A DNA stretch of 64,000 nucleotides from Anarhynchus alexandrinus (Eukaryota; Chordata; Aves; Charadriiformes; Charadriidae): the NCBI GenBank assembly GCA_008711295.1, contig VUYV01000011.1:496001-560000 (forward strand). Direction: 5' to 3'. The position numbers and the translations under genes were made by a program. Of this stretch, positions 52,001-64,000 are shown one piece after another. A model generated the notes under the pieces. That model saw only the letters and a program-made list of their open reading frames with translations. It was not told the DNA's origin and did no database searches. Numbering within the stretch: position 1 is the stretch's first letter; every line of letters starts with the position of its first letter.

Positions 52001-55000
52001 CTAGCCAATTATCTGAGTAACTGTTGAGTTACGTTCTGTTAACAGCTGACTGGTAATAATATGATGTACTTTGGCCGTTTTCACCGCACATTGATCAGAG
52101 GAAACACTTTCAGGCTCTGCTGAAAATGCACAGCTATTTTTTAATACTCTTTCGAGCACAGAAGGAGCTTCCCTTAAACAACTTGGTTGTGTGGTTAATG
52201 TTCGCTGCTTGTTTGGACATTCACACAAGTGAAATCAACTTAAACAGAAAGCAATTAACAAAAATAAAGACATAAATTCGATGCATTTCCTTACAAAATT
52301 CTGTGAAATGCACTCAAAATGACTCAAAGGAATTTTTTTGTTGTTGTTATTTTGGTGATTTTTTTTTAATAAAAGCTAAAAACAGGCTAAAGAGTCTCCC
52401 AGAAGTCATTTCTTTAAATCATTTTACAATTTTCCAAAGGAAGACTGGGTTCAGATTTTAGGGTCCAGAATCTCCAGTGGAAAATCTGCCCTAACTCTAA
52501 GCTCCCCCCCAACACGGAAACTCAGCCCATAAAGGCATTTAGTCTATCAGAAATCAGCTCCAGCGCTAAGCTTCAAATGCCGGGTCTAATAATTCCAGGT
52601 GTTCTCAAAGCTGCGTTAGCGTCACAGATGGAGAGGATTTTTCCCCATCCCCACATCCTGTTTTAAAAAGCAGATGTGGGGGCTCCCAGGACCCTGACAG
52701 ACAACTCTTTGTTCCCACTCGATTGGAGGGCGTCCAAGCATTCTCGCTAAAGAAAACGGGGTTTCTGTGTCCCAGTTGTGCTACGAAGGCAGAAAACCAC
52801 TAGTTCTACAGGCTCTTTAGGGGGCACTTTTCGGTGAGAGTGGCCAAGGTTACCAACACCTCCACAGGTTCATCGGTTGGTTTATTTTAAGGTTGTTTTT
52901 GTTTTTCTCTCAAGCCCAAAATAATAAGTGAACAAATTTCCATGAATGCAACAGCTCTAAGATTTAAGATGCATCGACGAGAATTAAGTGAGCTAGGTCC
53001 CGCGTCAGTTATTCATATAAGAGTATTTGAAATCATTAACTGAATGCAATGAGATAATTTTCCTGCTCCACAATGCCAAGATGCCCATTCTTTCTTTAGT
53101 CACTTTATTCAGAAAATCAGTATTTATTCATTCTGTGGGCTGTTTACCAAAGCTTAATACTGGACATTAATATCTATTTTGATTAGATATGAGAGAGTGG
53201 TGGTGGTGGGGTTCCCTGGCATGTTTCTTCAAGCAAAGATTCAGAAAAAGAACTGCTAATTCTAAAAAGGAAATTTTCAAGCTCCAGCAGGACTAATGAA
53301 TAACAAACAGAAAACCCCAAACCAACTGCCTTTGGCAACTTTGCATGCAAGTACAATTCTGGGAGAGTTGAATAGGAGTCTCTAAAATACTTCTGGTACA
53401 AGCTCACTGTGATATATGATGAAGACACGGAAAGGAATATAAAATGTATTTGCGTGTTCCTGGAAAGGAAGAGTTCATTCTCCCTGCTGCTCTTTGGGGC
53501 TAATAAGATGGAATATATTTATTGGTGGAATAGGATTTCTGGAACTGCATGATTTGCTTAGTTTTATGCCTATAATGTATACGCACTGAGTAAAAAGGTA
53601 CATGTAAAGAACTGTTCCAGAGCTAATTATTCCTAAGGAATATAATTTCTTCCTGATTTTATGGCTTCATGTAGCCTGAACAATGGCTTCAGAGTATTTT
53701 TAAAAGATAAACTTCACGTTCCATCATGGTGATATTTGATACATTGTGCATATGACTAATTTGCAGCTTAAGCTCCTTCACAGGTTTGCTTGCAGTGCTG
53801 TATGCAGCAGGTCGCTGCGGCACAGAAAAGTTTCGCAACTCCCGTCTTCGGACGTACAACGCTGCATCAGCAACGCGATTATTCAATTTTCTTTGCCACT
53901 CCATTTACTGGGAAACATTATATTGAATCCATATCAAAGATCAGTGGTAAAATATGCTAAAAAGAAACTTCTATAGCTTTCAATGCAGCTAAAATAAAGG
54001 TAGAAAAACACAGGTCATTGCTTTAGAAAACAAATTCCAAGTGAAAGGACAGCAAAATATCACTGAAGGAATCTATTACGTTCAGCACAGTTCTAATACT
54101 CTGCTGACCTATATTACCTGCTTCATACATAAAGAGCCTGAAAGCTGGGGTTTGGGAAATTTGAAAAGTCACCATTACAAATTTTAACATAGAAAATATC
54201 AATATGTTGTGGATGTTAAGCCATTTCTACTACCCAAATAGAGTATTTTCGCTGTTTAAATCCTTGAAGATAGATGGCTTAAAGAAGAAATCCCAACTCT
54301 CCAACTGGAGAGGTAGAGAGGATCTGTCTGGGACCAAAGCAGCTCATTTTTTACTATAGTTATTCTTCTTTTTTTCCTTTTTTGGTGATAGTTTCCAGGC
54401 AGATGAATGACAGTAAAAAAAGAGAAACACTTCCATATGGCAGCTCTACAGACCTCTAACCAGAAACCACAAACAATCCACTGGAAAAGAGATTGTACAC
54501 TTTTTAACAGGTAAACCTTTTCCTATCTACTCATCTAGTCCTGGGAGTCACTGGGGATTAATCCACACTTAAAATCCATAGGATTAGAGAGTGCTTCAGA
54601 GCAGTGTATGCTGCTAAATTTATAATTTTTATAAGAGCATTTAACAAATCTGTGTAGCCAGAATTACAAACTCCCAGGAAAGGGGTTCTGTGATTTGGAT
54701 TTTTTAGTTAACACAACAAGTAGGACCATATGTAGTTAATGCAGGAGGGGCACTCATGGGGATGACTGCAACAGAAACAACTTATCATAACAGTAATTAA
54801 TAAGATACACTGTCAACATTTTCCTAAAGGATATAAAGATATTTGTCACTACAGGAAAAACAAGGGCATAATTAAGCTACAATTTATTCTGTGGTTTTAA
54901 CTTCATTCCTGTTTTTCACCTGAGACTGTAACTGAGAAATTATCTATACCAATATAAGTAAGAAGCAGAATACCAAGGATTATCTGTCCAGCTCTTCTAA

Positions 55001-57003
55001 CTACTTTTTAATCCTGTTCAATACCAACATGCAGCACCTGTTTTCATTCACTACAGAAATATTCTGAGTCAGATTATCATTAGTCAGATTTCATAAAACT
55101 CTTTCCAACTATTTTAAACCAGTTCACACAAACCCCTGTGGGACCAATATTGCAGATAACGAATGTTTAGACATACAGCAGTTAACATATTGAGGACATC
55201 CAGGGAAGACCTCATAAATAAGCTACTGGACTGTGTGAACTGGCACTGTGATGACCATGTTTTCTGCAATTAAGAATTTACACTGAAAGACGAACAAATT
55301 TCAGTTTTTCTTTTGTTCGAAGCAGTATTTCCCCCTCATACAGAGATTTGCATCCATTGCGTAACAAGATTATATAGATGCAGGTGTTAAATACTAGCTT
55401 CTGACAGGCTTCACTAACACAAGTTCAAATACATATTATTTTTCACCTTTTTATTATTTTTTCAGGTATAATTCACCACTATTGCTGATTACAGAATGAT
55501 TGTTCACGTCAGCAGGCATGCCAACAAATGGCATAAAAAACCCTCTGAACTTTCCATGAGGAAAATATTCCTGTAATGTATTTTCCATGGTATGAGGAAG
55601 TTGAAGAGACAGAGGCAACTTAACTATTATTAATAATTATGTTTTTATACAGTTTGAATACACTAAACAGCATGCCTTTTTCTGCTAACACAGAAGTTTA
55701 TGCATTTTCGGTTCCTCCCTCAAAGTCCTGCTTAAATTTTGCAAATGTGTCTTTAGATAGGAAACCATTTACCAGTTAAATGCCTGTGTTGAATAAACTG
55801 TTTTTCTCTTTCCCTTTGCCCTGTTCCCTCCAGTAAAGGAAGAGTTGTTATGATATGAAAGAGACTGAAAACAGAGGAAAAACCACCATTTTGCTAAAAC
55901 CACCATTATTTATCCTTAGTGATACTGTAACAATAAGAAGCTACACACAACCTCTTAATGATATTTTTTTTCTTTTGAGTCTATACTCATAACTTCTTCT
56001 GGAAAACTCTGCATTATTTATAGCTGCATATTTCTTAAGTTTTCACAGAGTTACAGTTTGTTATCGTTATTTTGTTCTAGTTTTAAATCCCAATATAAAT
56101 AAAGCCAATTAAAACATAGTTTCTTTCTTAGGTAATTCTTTATTATTAACCCCCACACAGAGACAGAATAGTAACTCTGCAGTTAAACTGCTTTGCTCTT
56201 TCAGCACTGCAGGGTCCAAGAATTTGGGGCAGGGGAGCAATGTCGAGCCAAGACACTAAATTGTTAAACAAAAAAATTCATTTACCATAATGTGAGTGAA
56301 TCTGGCTACTACCCAACTCCAGCACAGACGAAGCACTCCTTTACCTGTTCTAATGGTTTGCACAGAATTTGATGTGCTCCTTCTATTCTCTATTTTGAAG
56401 CTTCCTTCAGTTCCTTACCTTTATGAAGGCGTATAATTGAGTTTTTGCTGCTTATCTAACAGCAAATCTTAAAAAAATGTACATAAATAACTTTTCCTTA
56501 AATAAAACACTATGTAATTGCAGTGGTCCTCCTTAAAAAGAAACAAAAAAATTAACTGTTTAATTAAAAATTTCCCAAAAGCACCAGAAAAATACACTTT
56601 TCCTGAAAATACACCTATTAATTAAAAACAATAAATATATAAATGAAGACCTGTATGAAATAGTTAATGCTTGCAAATTGTTTACGCTTATGTGACACCA
56701 ATTTATGCTTTTAATACATCTCTGTTTAGCAAATCACTGTTGAAGGTGACGTCCTTTTCTATGGCTTCCTGGTATCATTAGCAGTGTTCTCCCCTAGCCT
56801 TGCCCCGCACCCCTGCGGCTCACTGCGCCTCACCAGCAACTTTAATGAGCATCCTTAAAAATAGAAAAAGTTTGTGACTTCTCCTATCTAGGTGTTTTAA
56901 ATACCAGCACTATCAAGCAGTCACCCCAGGACCCAGGAAGGATAAGGATATGTTGTCAACAAAGGAAAAAAAGAGATAAGGTCTTTGGTGCCCACCCCCT
57001 GAC
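49071..57003. other. Intronic stretch, no gene seen
   Basis: Long AT-rich stretch. Minor items are an 11-base A-run near 49427, a short TG run at 49473-49484, and a GGT repeat at 53198-53209. A 24-bp sequence shared with 57369 is listed separately. Minus-strand frames at 52001-52228 and 53689-53904 read plausibly as peptide but lack convincing splice sites. Confidence 0.5.
55977..56000. repeat. 24-bp sequence repeated at 57369-57392
   Basis: The block GAGTCTATACTCATAACTTC followed by TTCT occurs identically at both sites about 1.4 kb apart in direct orientation, with no similarity in the flanks. On the minus strand both copies are preceded by an AG and can be read EEVMSIDS. Such a long exact match is not expected by chance in 64 kb. 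Confidence 0.7.
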
Positions 57004-57186
57004 CTGACAAAATCCAGGGCTTGATATTGGTCTCCAGGTCAAAAATAGACTGTCTGCATCTGAAAGCGGCATAGAACATTTCCACAGTTATCTCATTGTT
57101 AGTTCTTTTGCAAACCACATTAAGCACTTCATATAATGGCATCGGTATCTGCTGTAACTCATTTGGGAACAACAACTCAGTCATGT
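57004..57186 (-). other. Candidate coding exon (183 nt)
   Basis: On the minus strand an acceptor, CACGCTTTTTCTCAG, ends at 57187 and a donor, TTGTCAG|GTCAGG, has its exon end at 57004. The 183-nt interval is a multiple of three and open throughout, reading TELLFPNELQQIPMPLYEVL, CKRTNNEITVEMFYAAF and FDLETNIKPWILS. The residue mix is that of a folded protein rather than low complexity. The family is not recognised. It exits in phase 1, which matches the candidate exon 46836-47181. The frame just upstream (57206-57427, with a TM-like VLVLILIVNGMVVVIV) has a donor at 57245, but joining it here in frame would create a stop. Confidence 0.3.
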
Positions 57187-59962
57187 CTGAGAAAAAGCGT
57201 GTTTGTCAAGGGCAATAGGAACAATTAAGAAAAATAAATTCTACCTTGAAGTCCTTTCTCTTGTGTCTGTGCATTATGCTTTCAATAGAAGCAGATATCT
57301 TCTTTACAATCACCACCACCATCCCGTTCACAATAAGAATTAAAACCAAAACACACAGACCTTCATCTGAGTCTATACTCATAACTTCTTCTAATCGACA
57401 CAATAATATTACACCCCGGAGGCACAAATGCTTCTAACAAAACATCGAATAGCCACACACAGCAGTAAGATACCCTACGTCCTCTTCCTCTTTATGGATC
57501 TAGAAAAGAAATATCATTAACTACTAAATGTTATTCTAAGTAATTATAACAAACCAGTGCCATCAAGTTAAATGAATACGCTACCTTTTCTGATTCATTA
57601 TCTTTGCTTTTAGGCTTTCCCTCTTACTGATAAAAAGTCAGGAATTCCCCATGTTCTTGCTGAGCACTCACGTAAGTTAGCAAGGTTCAACTGCACACAA
57701 TGTCCACACCCGTATAGCTTAAATCTCAGTCAGCCAGGGAGCCGGGCAGATAAGCCCTGACCTATGGAAAGTTTATCTTCTGAAAGGGAACAGCGTGCAT
57801 GAAGCAGAATTTAAGGCCAGGACAGTCTATAAGTTAATGTTATGTTATAGTTTGTAGATTAACGAACAAGTAAATGCATAGACAACAAGATCACCTGCCA
57901 GGTTCCACGAGAGGTTACCCACTACTAATCAATCCATTCGATCTATCTGGAATACGGAGGTATTGGACCCACACTTTCTCCACTGCAGATTTTTATATTT
58001 TCATAACAAAATTAAATAAACCAGTTTCTGAGATATTAATTAAATTGCATAAAAAGGTGGTGTGCTTTTTAGCCGAGACATGCAGATTTCTTTGCAAAAT
58101 GGCAGAACAAAGCTTTTTCTGTTGCAAAGCTGTCTTGCATAAGAAACCTTTTGCTATTTTTTTAAGGAAAATCTTTGCTTGTATTTAAAAATAGTATACT
58201 CTAGATTCTAGAAACTGAGTACTGCCAGACTATACAATAACATAAATTTCTATAACTTTTTTTAAATTCAAGATCAGAAACCAAGTTTTAAAAACACCTT
58301 CCAAAATTGTAATAGTTTAGGAATTCTGCATCATGACTAGGTCACATTGTCGCATAAAGACATTTTCACTATAAGAAGTATTGAATGATGAGTTTTCAAA
58401 CTGTACAAGAAAAAAATCTTCCATTTGCATCTTACTTAAAATTGAGAAAATTCTACCAATAAGCTTGATATTTAACAGAAAGTTTTAGAAAATAATTAAT
58501 ATTTTACTTTCAAAATGTTCAGGTACAGTGCGATTCTAAGGTATTCAATAGTTGCAGAGAGAACAAAAATTTCATTAAATCAAGGGGGAAAATCATCTGT
58601 ATATAGTAACTGAAAGGACAGGTATTATTCGATAGTACTTAAGTAGTCACATTTGACAAAGTGTCAGCATATAGAACAGGAAAAAAATCCCTAGTAAACC
58701 AGATAAAATTAGCATTGTTCCATGAAGTTTGTTCCTGAATGTGCATTACCTCTTAATTAAAAGATTTGTATTCACAAATTTAAATAAATGAGTTATTTCC
58801 AAGCCTGATTTAAAAAATAATAATTAAAAAAATCATTGAATTTAAAAAAATTTTGAAGGTTTTTCCTATATGTGCTCTGAAAAATAATTCAAAATAGCAC
58901 CATGGAGATTCAGACATGTCTAAATAGCTTTCACATTATATATGTTTAGTTTAGAAGTGATAAAGAATTTGACCTGCCAGTCTCCAATCTGGGATTCTAA
59001 CCCCAAAAGGACTTCCTTTGCCAGAACAATAAACTCCTGCTTTTTGAAAGGGGTTTTTTCAATGACACACAATCCTCTTGATGGGATACCAATAACAACA
59101 TGTATTTTCCTTCTTCACTACATATATGTATACAAGAATGTGAAGCAATTCAAAATAAGAATAAGCCAGTATCTCTCAGAAAGTAATAGCTTCTTGAGCT
59201 AATTATTTAAATTTCTGTGCTAAACAGATCTAGAGAATAAGCACAAAAATGGGACATTTTTGCAATCACCTTCAAGAGTAGAAATACACTGATATAGTAA
59301 GCAAGAATGAGCTATGATACCAACAAATGTGAGACGCTATTTTCTTTAATGTATCTAAATAGAAAATATTAAATTACAGTAAAATTTTCTGATGTGCCAC
59401 AGTATGTTATTGTTGACTGACAGATAAACATGAGTCATTATGATTCTACGATTATCCATTTTGCTTGTCCCATCCACACTGCAGTGACCCATCACGCCCC
59501 CCTCACCTACTCAAAAGAGTTTCTGCATAGAACAAGACTTCTGGATGGTTATCAGTTTGATCTTTTCTATTATCAATGGGGAAAAAAATGAGCAATAGAG
59601 TTGGATAGCTTGTTCTATGATTTCTGGAAAAATTATTCCTTTTTCTGCAAGTAGAACAAAAGACTGAACAGACCATATCACATGACTGCTTCATAAAAGC
59701 CTTCACCTTTAAACAGAAAAAGGACGAGGTTAATATGTACAACCTGATGTTTAAAGGCTAAAGTAAGTTATTTATGCAAAAGAAGTAGTTTATGGTTTGC
59801 TCTCTAGCTTTCCTATAAAAGTTATGGTTTGACATAGCTGATTTAGATAAACACAGCTCCTAGGAAACACTGACAAAATATGGTAACACACTACTGATTA
59901 ACAAAAATTGCCTAATTGGGATTAATTAGAAATTGGGGGCTGAGGTGGGAAGAAAACTGTAA
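57187..59962. other. Intronic stretch, no gene confirmed
   Basis: It contains the second copy of the 24-bp repeat (57369-57392) and a minus-strand frame at 57206-57427. That frame has a hydrophobic, membrane-like segment and a basic tail, HRHKRKDFK, running into a donor at 57245. No start or acceptor is convincing. From 57450 to 59962 I see only AT-rich sequence. Confidence 0.4.
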
Positions 59963-60223
59963 TAAATAATTTTAAAGGAACACTTGAAACATTAAAAAAA
60001 CATTATTTGTATCTGAATAATTTTTAATCTATTGCTGCTAAAATGATCTTGTTCTACTCCTGCAACTTAAAAATTACATGAAAGTATTTTAANTAATAGT
60101 TTTAAAGGAAAACTTGAAACATTAAAAAAAACTTATTTGTATCTGAATAATTTTTTAACCTATTGCTGCTAAAATGATCTTGTTCTACTCCTGCAACTTA
60201 AAAATTACATGAAAGTATTTTAA
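59963..60223. repeat. Near-identical 130-bp tandem duplication flanking an N
   Basis: The segment starting TTTAAAGGAACACTTGAAAC at 59971 recurs at 60101 with only about five differences, mostly homopolymer length changes, and both copies end GAAAGTATTTTAA. A single undetermined base (n, 60093) sits exactly at the junction. The pattern suggests two overlapping contig or haplotype ends joined without being merged, rather than a true biological duplication. Confidence 0.9.
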
Positions 60224-61960
60224 CCATATTATGCGTAAAGAATTTACTTCTAGACAGACAGCTTTTACACTGACAGATAACTTTTTTCTCTTAAAATTAC
60301 AAGGTGACTGTAAATTCACAAAAGGCATAAGTGGAGTAAAATCTTTTAAAAACACTGTATTTCCATCAACTGACTTTCCTCCTGGCACTACCACTTTAAA
60401 CTGTGATGGAATTTTAAAAGCTGTCCCAATATATCAAAATCAAACTCAGAATATCTTAACCAATTTCTCAAGTTTCTATGACTAATAGTATATCACAGAG
60501 TTGATAGTTATGGGCTAAATGCAATCCTGACCTTTTGTGCTTACAGCTACGAGACCTGCGGTCTGTGCGCTGAGCCAACACAAAATCTACGCTTACAGCA
60601 GCGCTCTGCATGCCAAAAAATCCTCCCAGGCAGGATTTCAACTTGTTTTATACAATCTTTTTAAAATACAGGAAAGGGTTCCCTACTCCTCCCCGGGAAG
60701 GTAATGTCTTTTACAGTCGCTCCATCCTTCATCAACAAAGTCAAATTTTTTTGGAGTAAAGACCCTATAGTGCTACAAAGCCACTGTTAATAGATCATTT
60801 TCAGGCCTTTGATAAACGTTACCATTCCAGAACATAAAGTTTTCTCTTTCTATCAACTCTGAAAATCTCTGGCCTCTCTCAGACAAACAAATGCTGAATT
60901 TCCATTCCCACCCTCTTAATACAGTCAGAGGGCTGGATTTCTGAGCAAAAACCTTTCCAGGTGTCAAATCGGCTGTGATTCTCTATGGTATTTCTTGCAA
61001 ACAGGAAAAAGCAATGGATATTTCTTGTTTGTGCTTTCTACACAAGGTTTAGCTGTTGGGGAAGAAGCGGCCAATTCTCACACAAAAAAGTTAAAACCAC
61101 AGAAGGTTTGGTAGAGGAGAAACTGGAGATCTGGCAGATCAGGACATGATGGGGCATCAGGAAGACTAGAAAGATTTTGTGGGGGAGAAAACCTGAAGGA
61201 AAAGTTGCTGAGCAACAGGGGAGGAAAGGGAGAAGGGCTGTGGAAGAAGGGTATGAAAACGCCATCCTTTCAGGACTCTTTCCCCTCGGCTGTCCCCTCT
61301 CCCAGCCCGTATTTCACTGGTGAGCCCATTATCCACATACTCTTTGCAAAAGATGCAGAGAAAGAGGCAAAGAGGCTGTGTAAAAACCGAGCATCGCAGC
61401 CCTTCCCCTGGACTCAGAGGAATATTTAATGAAAAATGTAATTAGCTCTCTGCTACTCTTCAGTTTCCAAAAGCCACTGTCATTAATTTTGTTTCACAGG
61501 ACAAGCCGTAGAAATCAGACCGGCAAAGCACATTAATCACCAGCAATACCGCAGTGAGAAAAGACAGCTTGAGTCAATAAACGAGCCCGGACTGAGTGAC
61601 TATGAACAACAAATGCTCCTTAAAAGCAGCCAAACCGAAGATCATCAGGAAACTGTAAAATGAGATGGGTGCATCATGTAAACCTCTCTTCTTTCTCTCC
61701 TCTCCTACAAGGGGATGTTTTGACACCAAATTGTGGAATTCCCCACAGACGTGATAAATTAAAAATAAAAACAGCTACCAGCCAAGCAACGCCATGCATG
61801 ATAAAAACCAGATGAGGAAGTCACTGGGTAAAACAGCAACACAAGCAAACATGGCACAACCATCAAAATGACAATTGTGTTGGAAACGGCTCTTCTTTCC
61901 AGTGTTTCTCGGCTCCTGTTCCAACCCTCCTTGCCTGAATGCATACAGACAGGGTAGAAA
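60224..61960. other. Intronic stretch, no gene seen
   Basis: AT-rich sequence. A plus-strand frame at 60231-60485 and frames near 61038-61429 carry no recognisable domain and no splice context. Confidence 0.45.
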
Positions 61961-62100
61961 GTGCCATGCCATATCAGATCAACCAGCCTAGCGATCTGCG
62001 TCCTACCGACAGCAACCTACGAGCAGCTGCTCCATGGATGATGAGACAGTCACAAGACACTAAACCCACTTCAGAAACTGTTCTCCTTTCCAGAAGCTAG
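61961..62100 (+). mobile_element. Ancient amniote interspersed repeat, decayed
   Basis: The stretch GTGCCATGCCATATCAGATC ... CCAGCCTAGCGATCTGCGTC ... CCGACAGCAACC resembles, from memory, an old interspersed repeat common in reptile and bird genomes. Its consensus reads roughly as a GCCATACCAGATCAGACCA, CCAGTATCCTGTCT, CCGACAGTGGCCA series. I cannot name the family with certainty and the right edge is vague. Confidence 0.45.
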
Positions 62101-64000
62101 TTAATACCATGTATTTACGTCTCTCTTGTTATTCTTCTCTCCATCCCATTTTTCTGGGCTTAACCAAAGGGTAGGATAGCCTAAAGAAGTGCCTACAGAA
62201 CCCACTCTACAGGGTAACTGCCAGCCCTACTCTCCCTTGAGGACTTCTTGGATGTGGGTTCAAGTGAGAAACCCTACACAGCTGGATGTCAGGATGCACA
62301 GGGAGCTTTCGTTCCCCATGTACTCCTCAAATCCTGCCGCTGCACAGCAAGACTGCACCTGTCCCAACGCAGTACCCCTGGCGCCTTCAATTAATGCTGA
62401 GAAAATCCTGAGCTAAGTGCCTACTTAAATTTGATGGGTTTGCCATTCAAATGGTGGTCTGTCAGACTAATAAAAGCACCAGTTAGTAAACAACATTATT
62501 GCACGAACACTGGCAGAATTATGAGCAACTGCAAGCTGCAATTAATTTGACCTTAGCCACCATGCCCACACAACCAGTGATGCTAGTGCTGTGGTTTTAT
62601 TTCAGATCCATGCAAACAACAACAAACAAACATTCCCATCACTTCTCCAAGGAAGAGGAATCAAAATCACCCAGCGCTGCTAGAGAAATTTACAATTGAA
62701 CAGATGTAAACTACTTCATAGCCCTGAGGAAAATGGAATTCATTCACCGAAGTGTAGCTTGAGCTAAACTAATCCGAGTTGCGTATCTAGTTCTCGCAGA
62801 GCTTTGAGTAGCAATCAATCTTCCTGCATTCATCAACAAGTGATTTGTTAATCTGCAGTTTTCATAACGTAATAAAGAACATTTGGATTAACCAGCTATC
62901 GTCATAACAGCCTGATGAGCTTCTTAAAGTCTCTTGGTTACTTATTGGGTATAAGTATACATTGAGTATACAGTGCAGTGGGCAGTATGGATTACATCAT
63001 GTTCTGCCATCTGGAAAACATTACAAGATAATCACTAATACTGTGAAGCCTCCTGAATCCGTTCTTCATTTATAACGTAACCGTTTGAGCTCCAGAAAGA
63101 GCATCTGAAGAGTGATTTGTAAAATATGTTACTGAAATCCTAAGTAGGATCTTGTTTTAAATAAAAACCATATCTAAGTACAAATTTGAATTTCAGCTTA
63201 TATCCTTAACCAATTATATACCGATGCAAATCTCCACTGATAAATTGTCTTGCTAAATCCATTCTTGTGGTGGATTAGTTAGCTCAGAGAAACCATACTG
63301 GGATACAGCTCTCCAGGACCAGCAAGGTGATTTGAAGATTCCCCAGTGACTGGTTAGCAACTTCTATTAGGTATGCAGCAAGATTCAAAAGTGTGATGGC
63401 ATTTGACAGCAACACAGAAATTTAAGGTCACTGCCCCAAACAGCTCAGTGAGTGGGTGGGACAGGCTGGCAGCGGACACAGCCACTGCAGTCATGGGGGC
63501 TATAGGTTATTCCTGTGTTATATGTTATTCCTGTGCTGGTAGGGGCAGAAAAACCTGCTCACGGTCAGCTGCTGAAGAGAAATGCTGCCCCAAGAATGCA
63601 CCAGAGAGCAACTCCGCACCCAAACATTGTGTTTTGTATAGTCACAGTTGCCTTTAGTGTTTACCCACTTTTCCCATCAGGAATGCCCAGCATCCTATGT
63701 TATTTCTGGCCCATGCGTTCGCTCTCGCTGCAAGAGAAGCCGGACATGCTCCTTGCCAGCGAGGGACTAGCACCACTTCTGACACGTGAAGCAAAGTTCA
63801 TACAACAGCACTTACATCCATTTCTGTGAAACCTGCTCCGTGGCTGAAAGCCAGCGAGGCTCAACAACACGCAGCAGTTTAGTTTCCCAATGGATCCCCT
63901 TTACAGATCGCCCCGGGCTGACACATCCCACTGTGCTCCTTGAGGTATTTTTTTGCAGGACGACAAAGCCAAGCCCTTGACAGGGCAACCTGCGCAGAGC
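62101..64000. other. Intronic stretch to window end, no gene seen
   Basis: No coding exon is recognised. An 18-bp-spaced pair of GTTATTCCTGTG units occurs at 63505-63534. Sequence from about 63400 to the end is a little richer in GC, but shows no CpG island and no RBM20-like first exon. Confidence 0.45.

Larger units (their letters stand above)
1555..64000 (-). other. RBM20: RBM20 intron 1 (partial, more than 62 kb)
   Basis: Everything upstream of exon 2 on the minus strand in this window is consistent with the first intron of RBM20, which is also very long in mammals. I searched for a first coding exon with a Met-rich start, a Gln/Pro run and a phase-2 donor, and found none. Exon 1 is therefore probably beyond 64000. 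A diverged or non-coding first exon inside one of the CpG-rich islands below cannot be excluded. The identity as intron 1 is inference from exon phase and gene structure. Confidence 0.7.

Noticed and set aside
52001..52228. Minus-strand frame ending in a stop next to AATAAA
   Set aside because: The peptide looks plausible, but I found no acceptor with a pyrimidine tract at its start, and 75 codons is within chance.
53689..53904. Minus-strand 71-codon frame
   Set aside because: No splice signals or recognisable family. A plus-strand frame overlaps it, which suggests local stop depletion.
1..64000. CRISPR array, operon, prophage or other prokaryotic system
   Set aside because: The sequence has vertebrate exon-intron structure, CR1 elements and CpG depletion. 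There are no long contiguous gene runs, ribosome-binding sites or regularly spaced direct repeats.

Overview
This is vertebrate, most probably avian, nuclear DNA. The base composition is AT-rich and the window is almost entirely non-coding. It carries a CR1 LINE with the bird-type 3' end (short direct repeats of the ATTCTATG kind at about 30488-30513) and older, decayed CR1-clade relics. It also holds one large exon of a recognisable vertebrate gene. I see no sign of a prokaryotic or viral genome. Assignment to birds is inference; a crocodilian or turtle is less likely because of the young CR1 tail.

The only securely identified gene is RBM20, the RRM and zinc-finger splicing regulator of titin and other heart-muscle transcripts. 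It is transcribed leftwards (minus strand). Positions 360-1554 hold its big second exon (1195 nt, 398 codons plus one split base), bounded by a textbook acceptor and donor. Positions 1-359 are the start of intron 2. Everything from 1555 to 64000 is best read as intron 1. I found nothing resembling the proline/glutamine-rich first coding exon, so that exon probably lies beyond 64000 and intron 1 would be longer than 62 kb.

Inside this intron I can support the following. There is a decayed minus-strand CR1 (7437-8140), a 3'-end CR1 fragment on the plus strand (29849-30513) and an ancient amniote interspersed repeat (about 61961-62100). There are several CpG-rich islands (9083-9600, 12540-13030, 14590-14960, 26640-26770, 48830-49070) and simple repeats. 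A near-identical 130-bp tandem duplication straddles a single N at 60093, which looks like an assembly join.

The speculative part is on the minus strand, the same strand as RBM20. There is a back-to-back acceptor/donor at 4388/4387 that looks like a recursive splice site. There are also three exon-like open stretches with splice or poly(A) signals (57004-57186, 46836-47181, 40649-41257), of which the first two join in phase. These could be parts of an unannotated nested gene or lncRNA, or alternative RBM20 exons, or chance. An isolated 289-codon open frame at 18044-18913 is longer than expected by chance but matches nothing I know.
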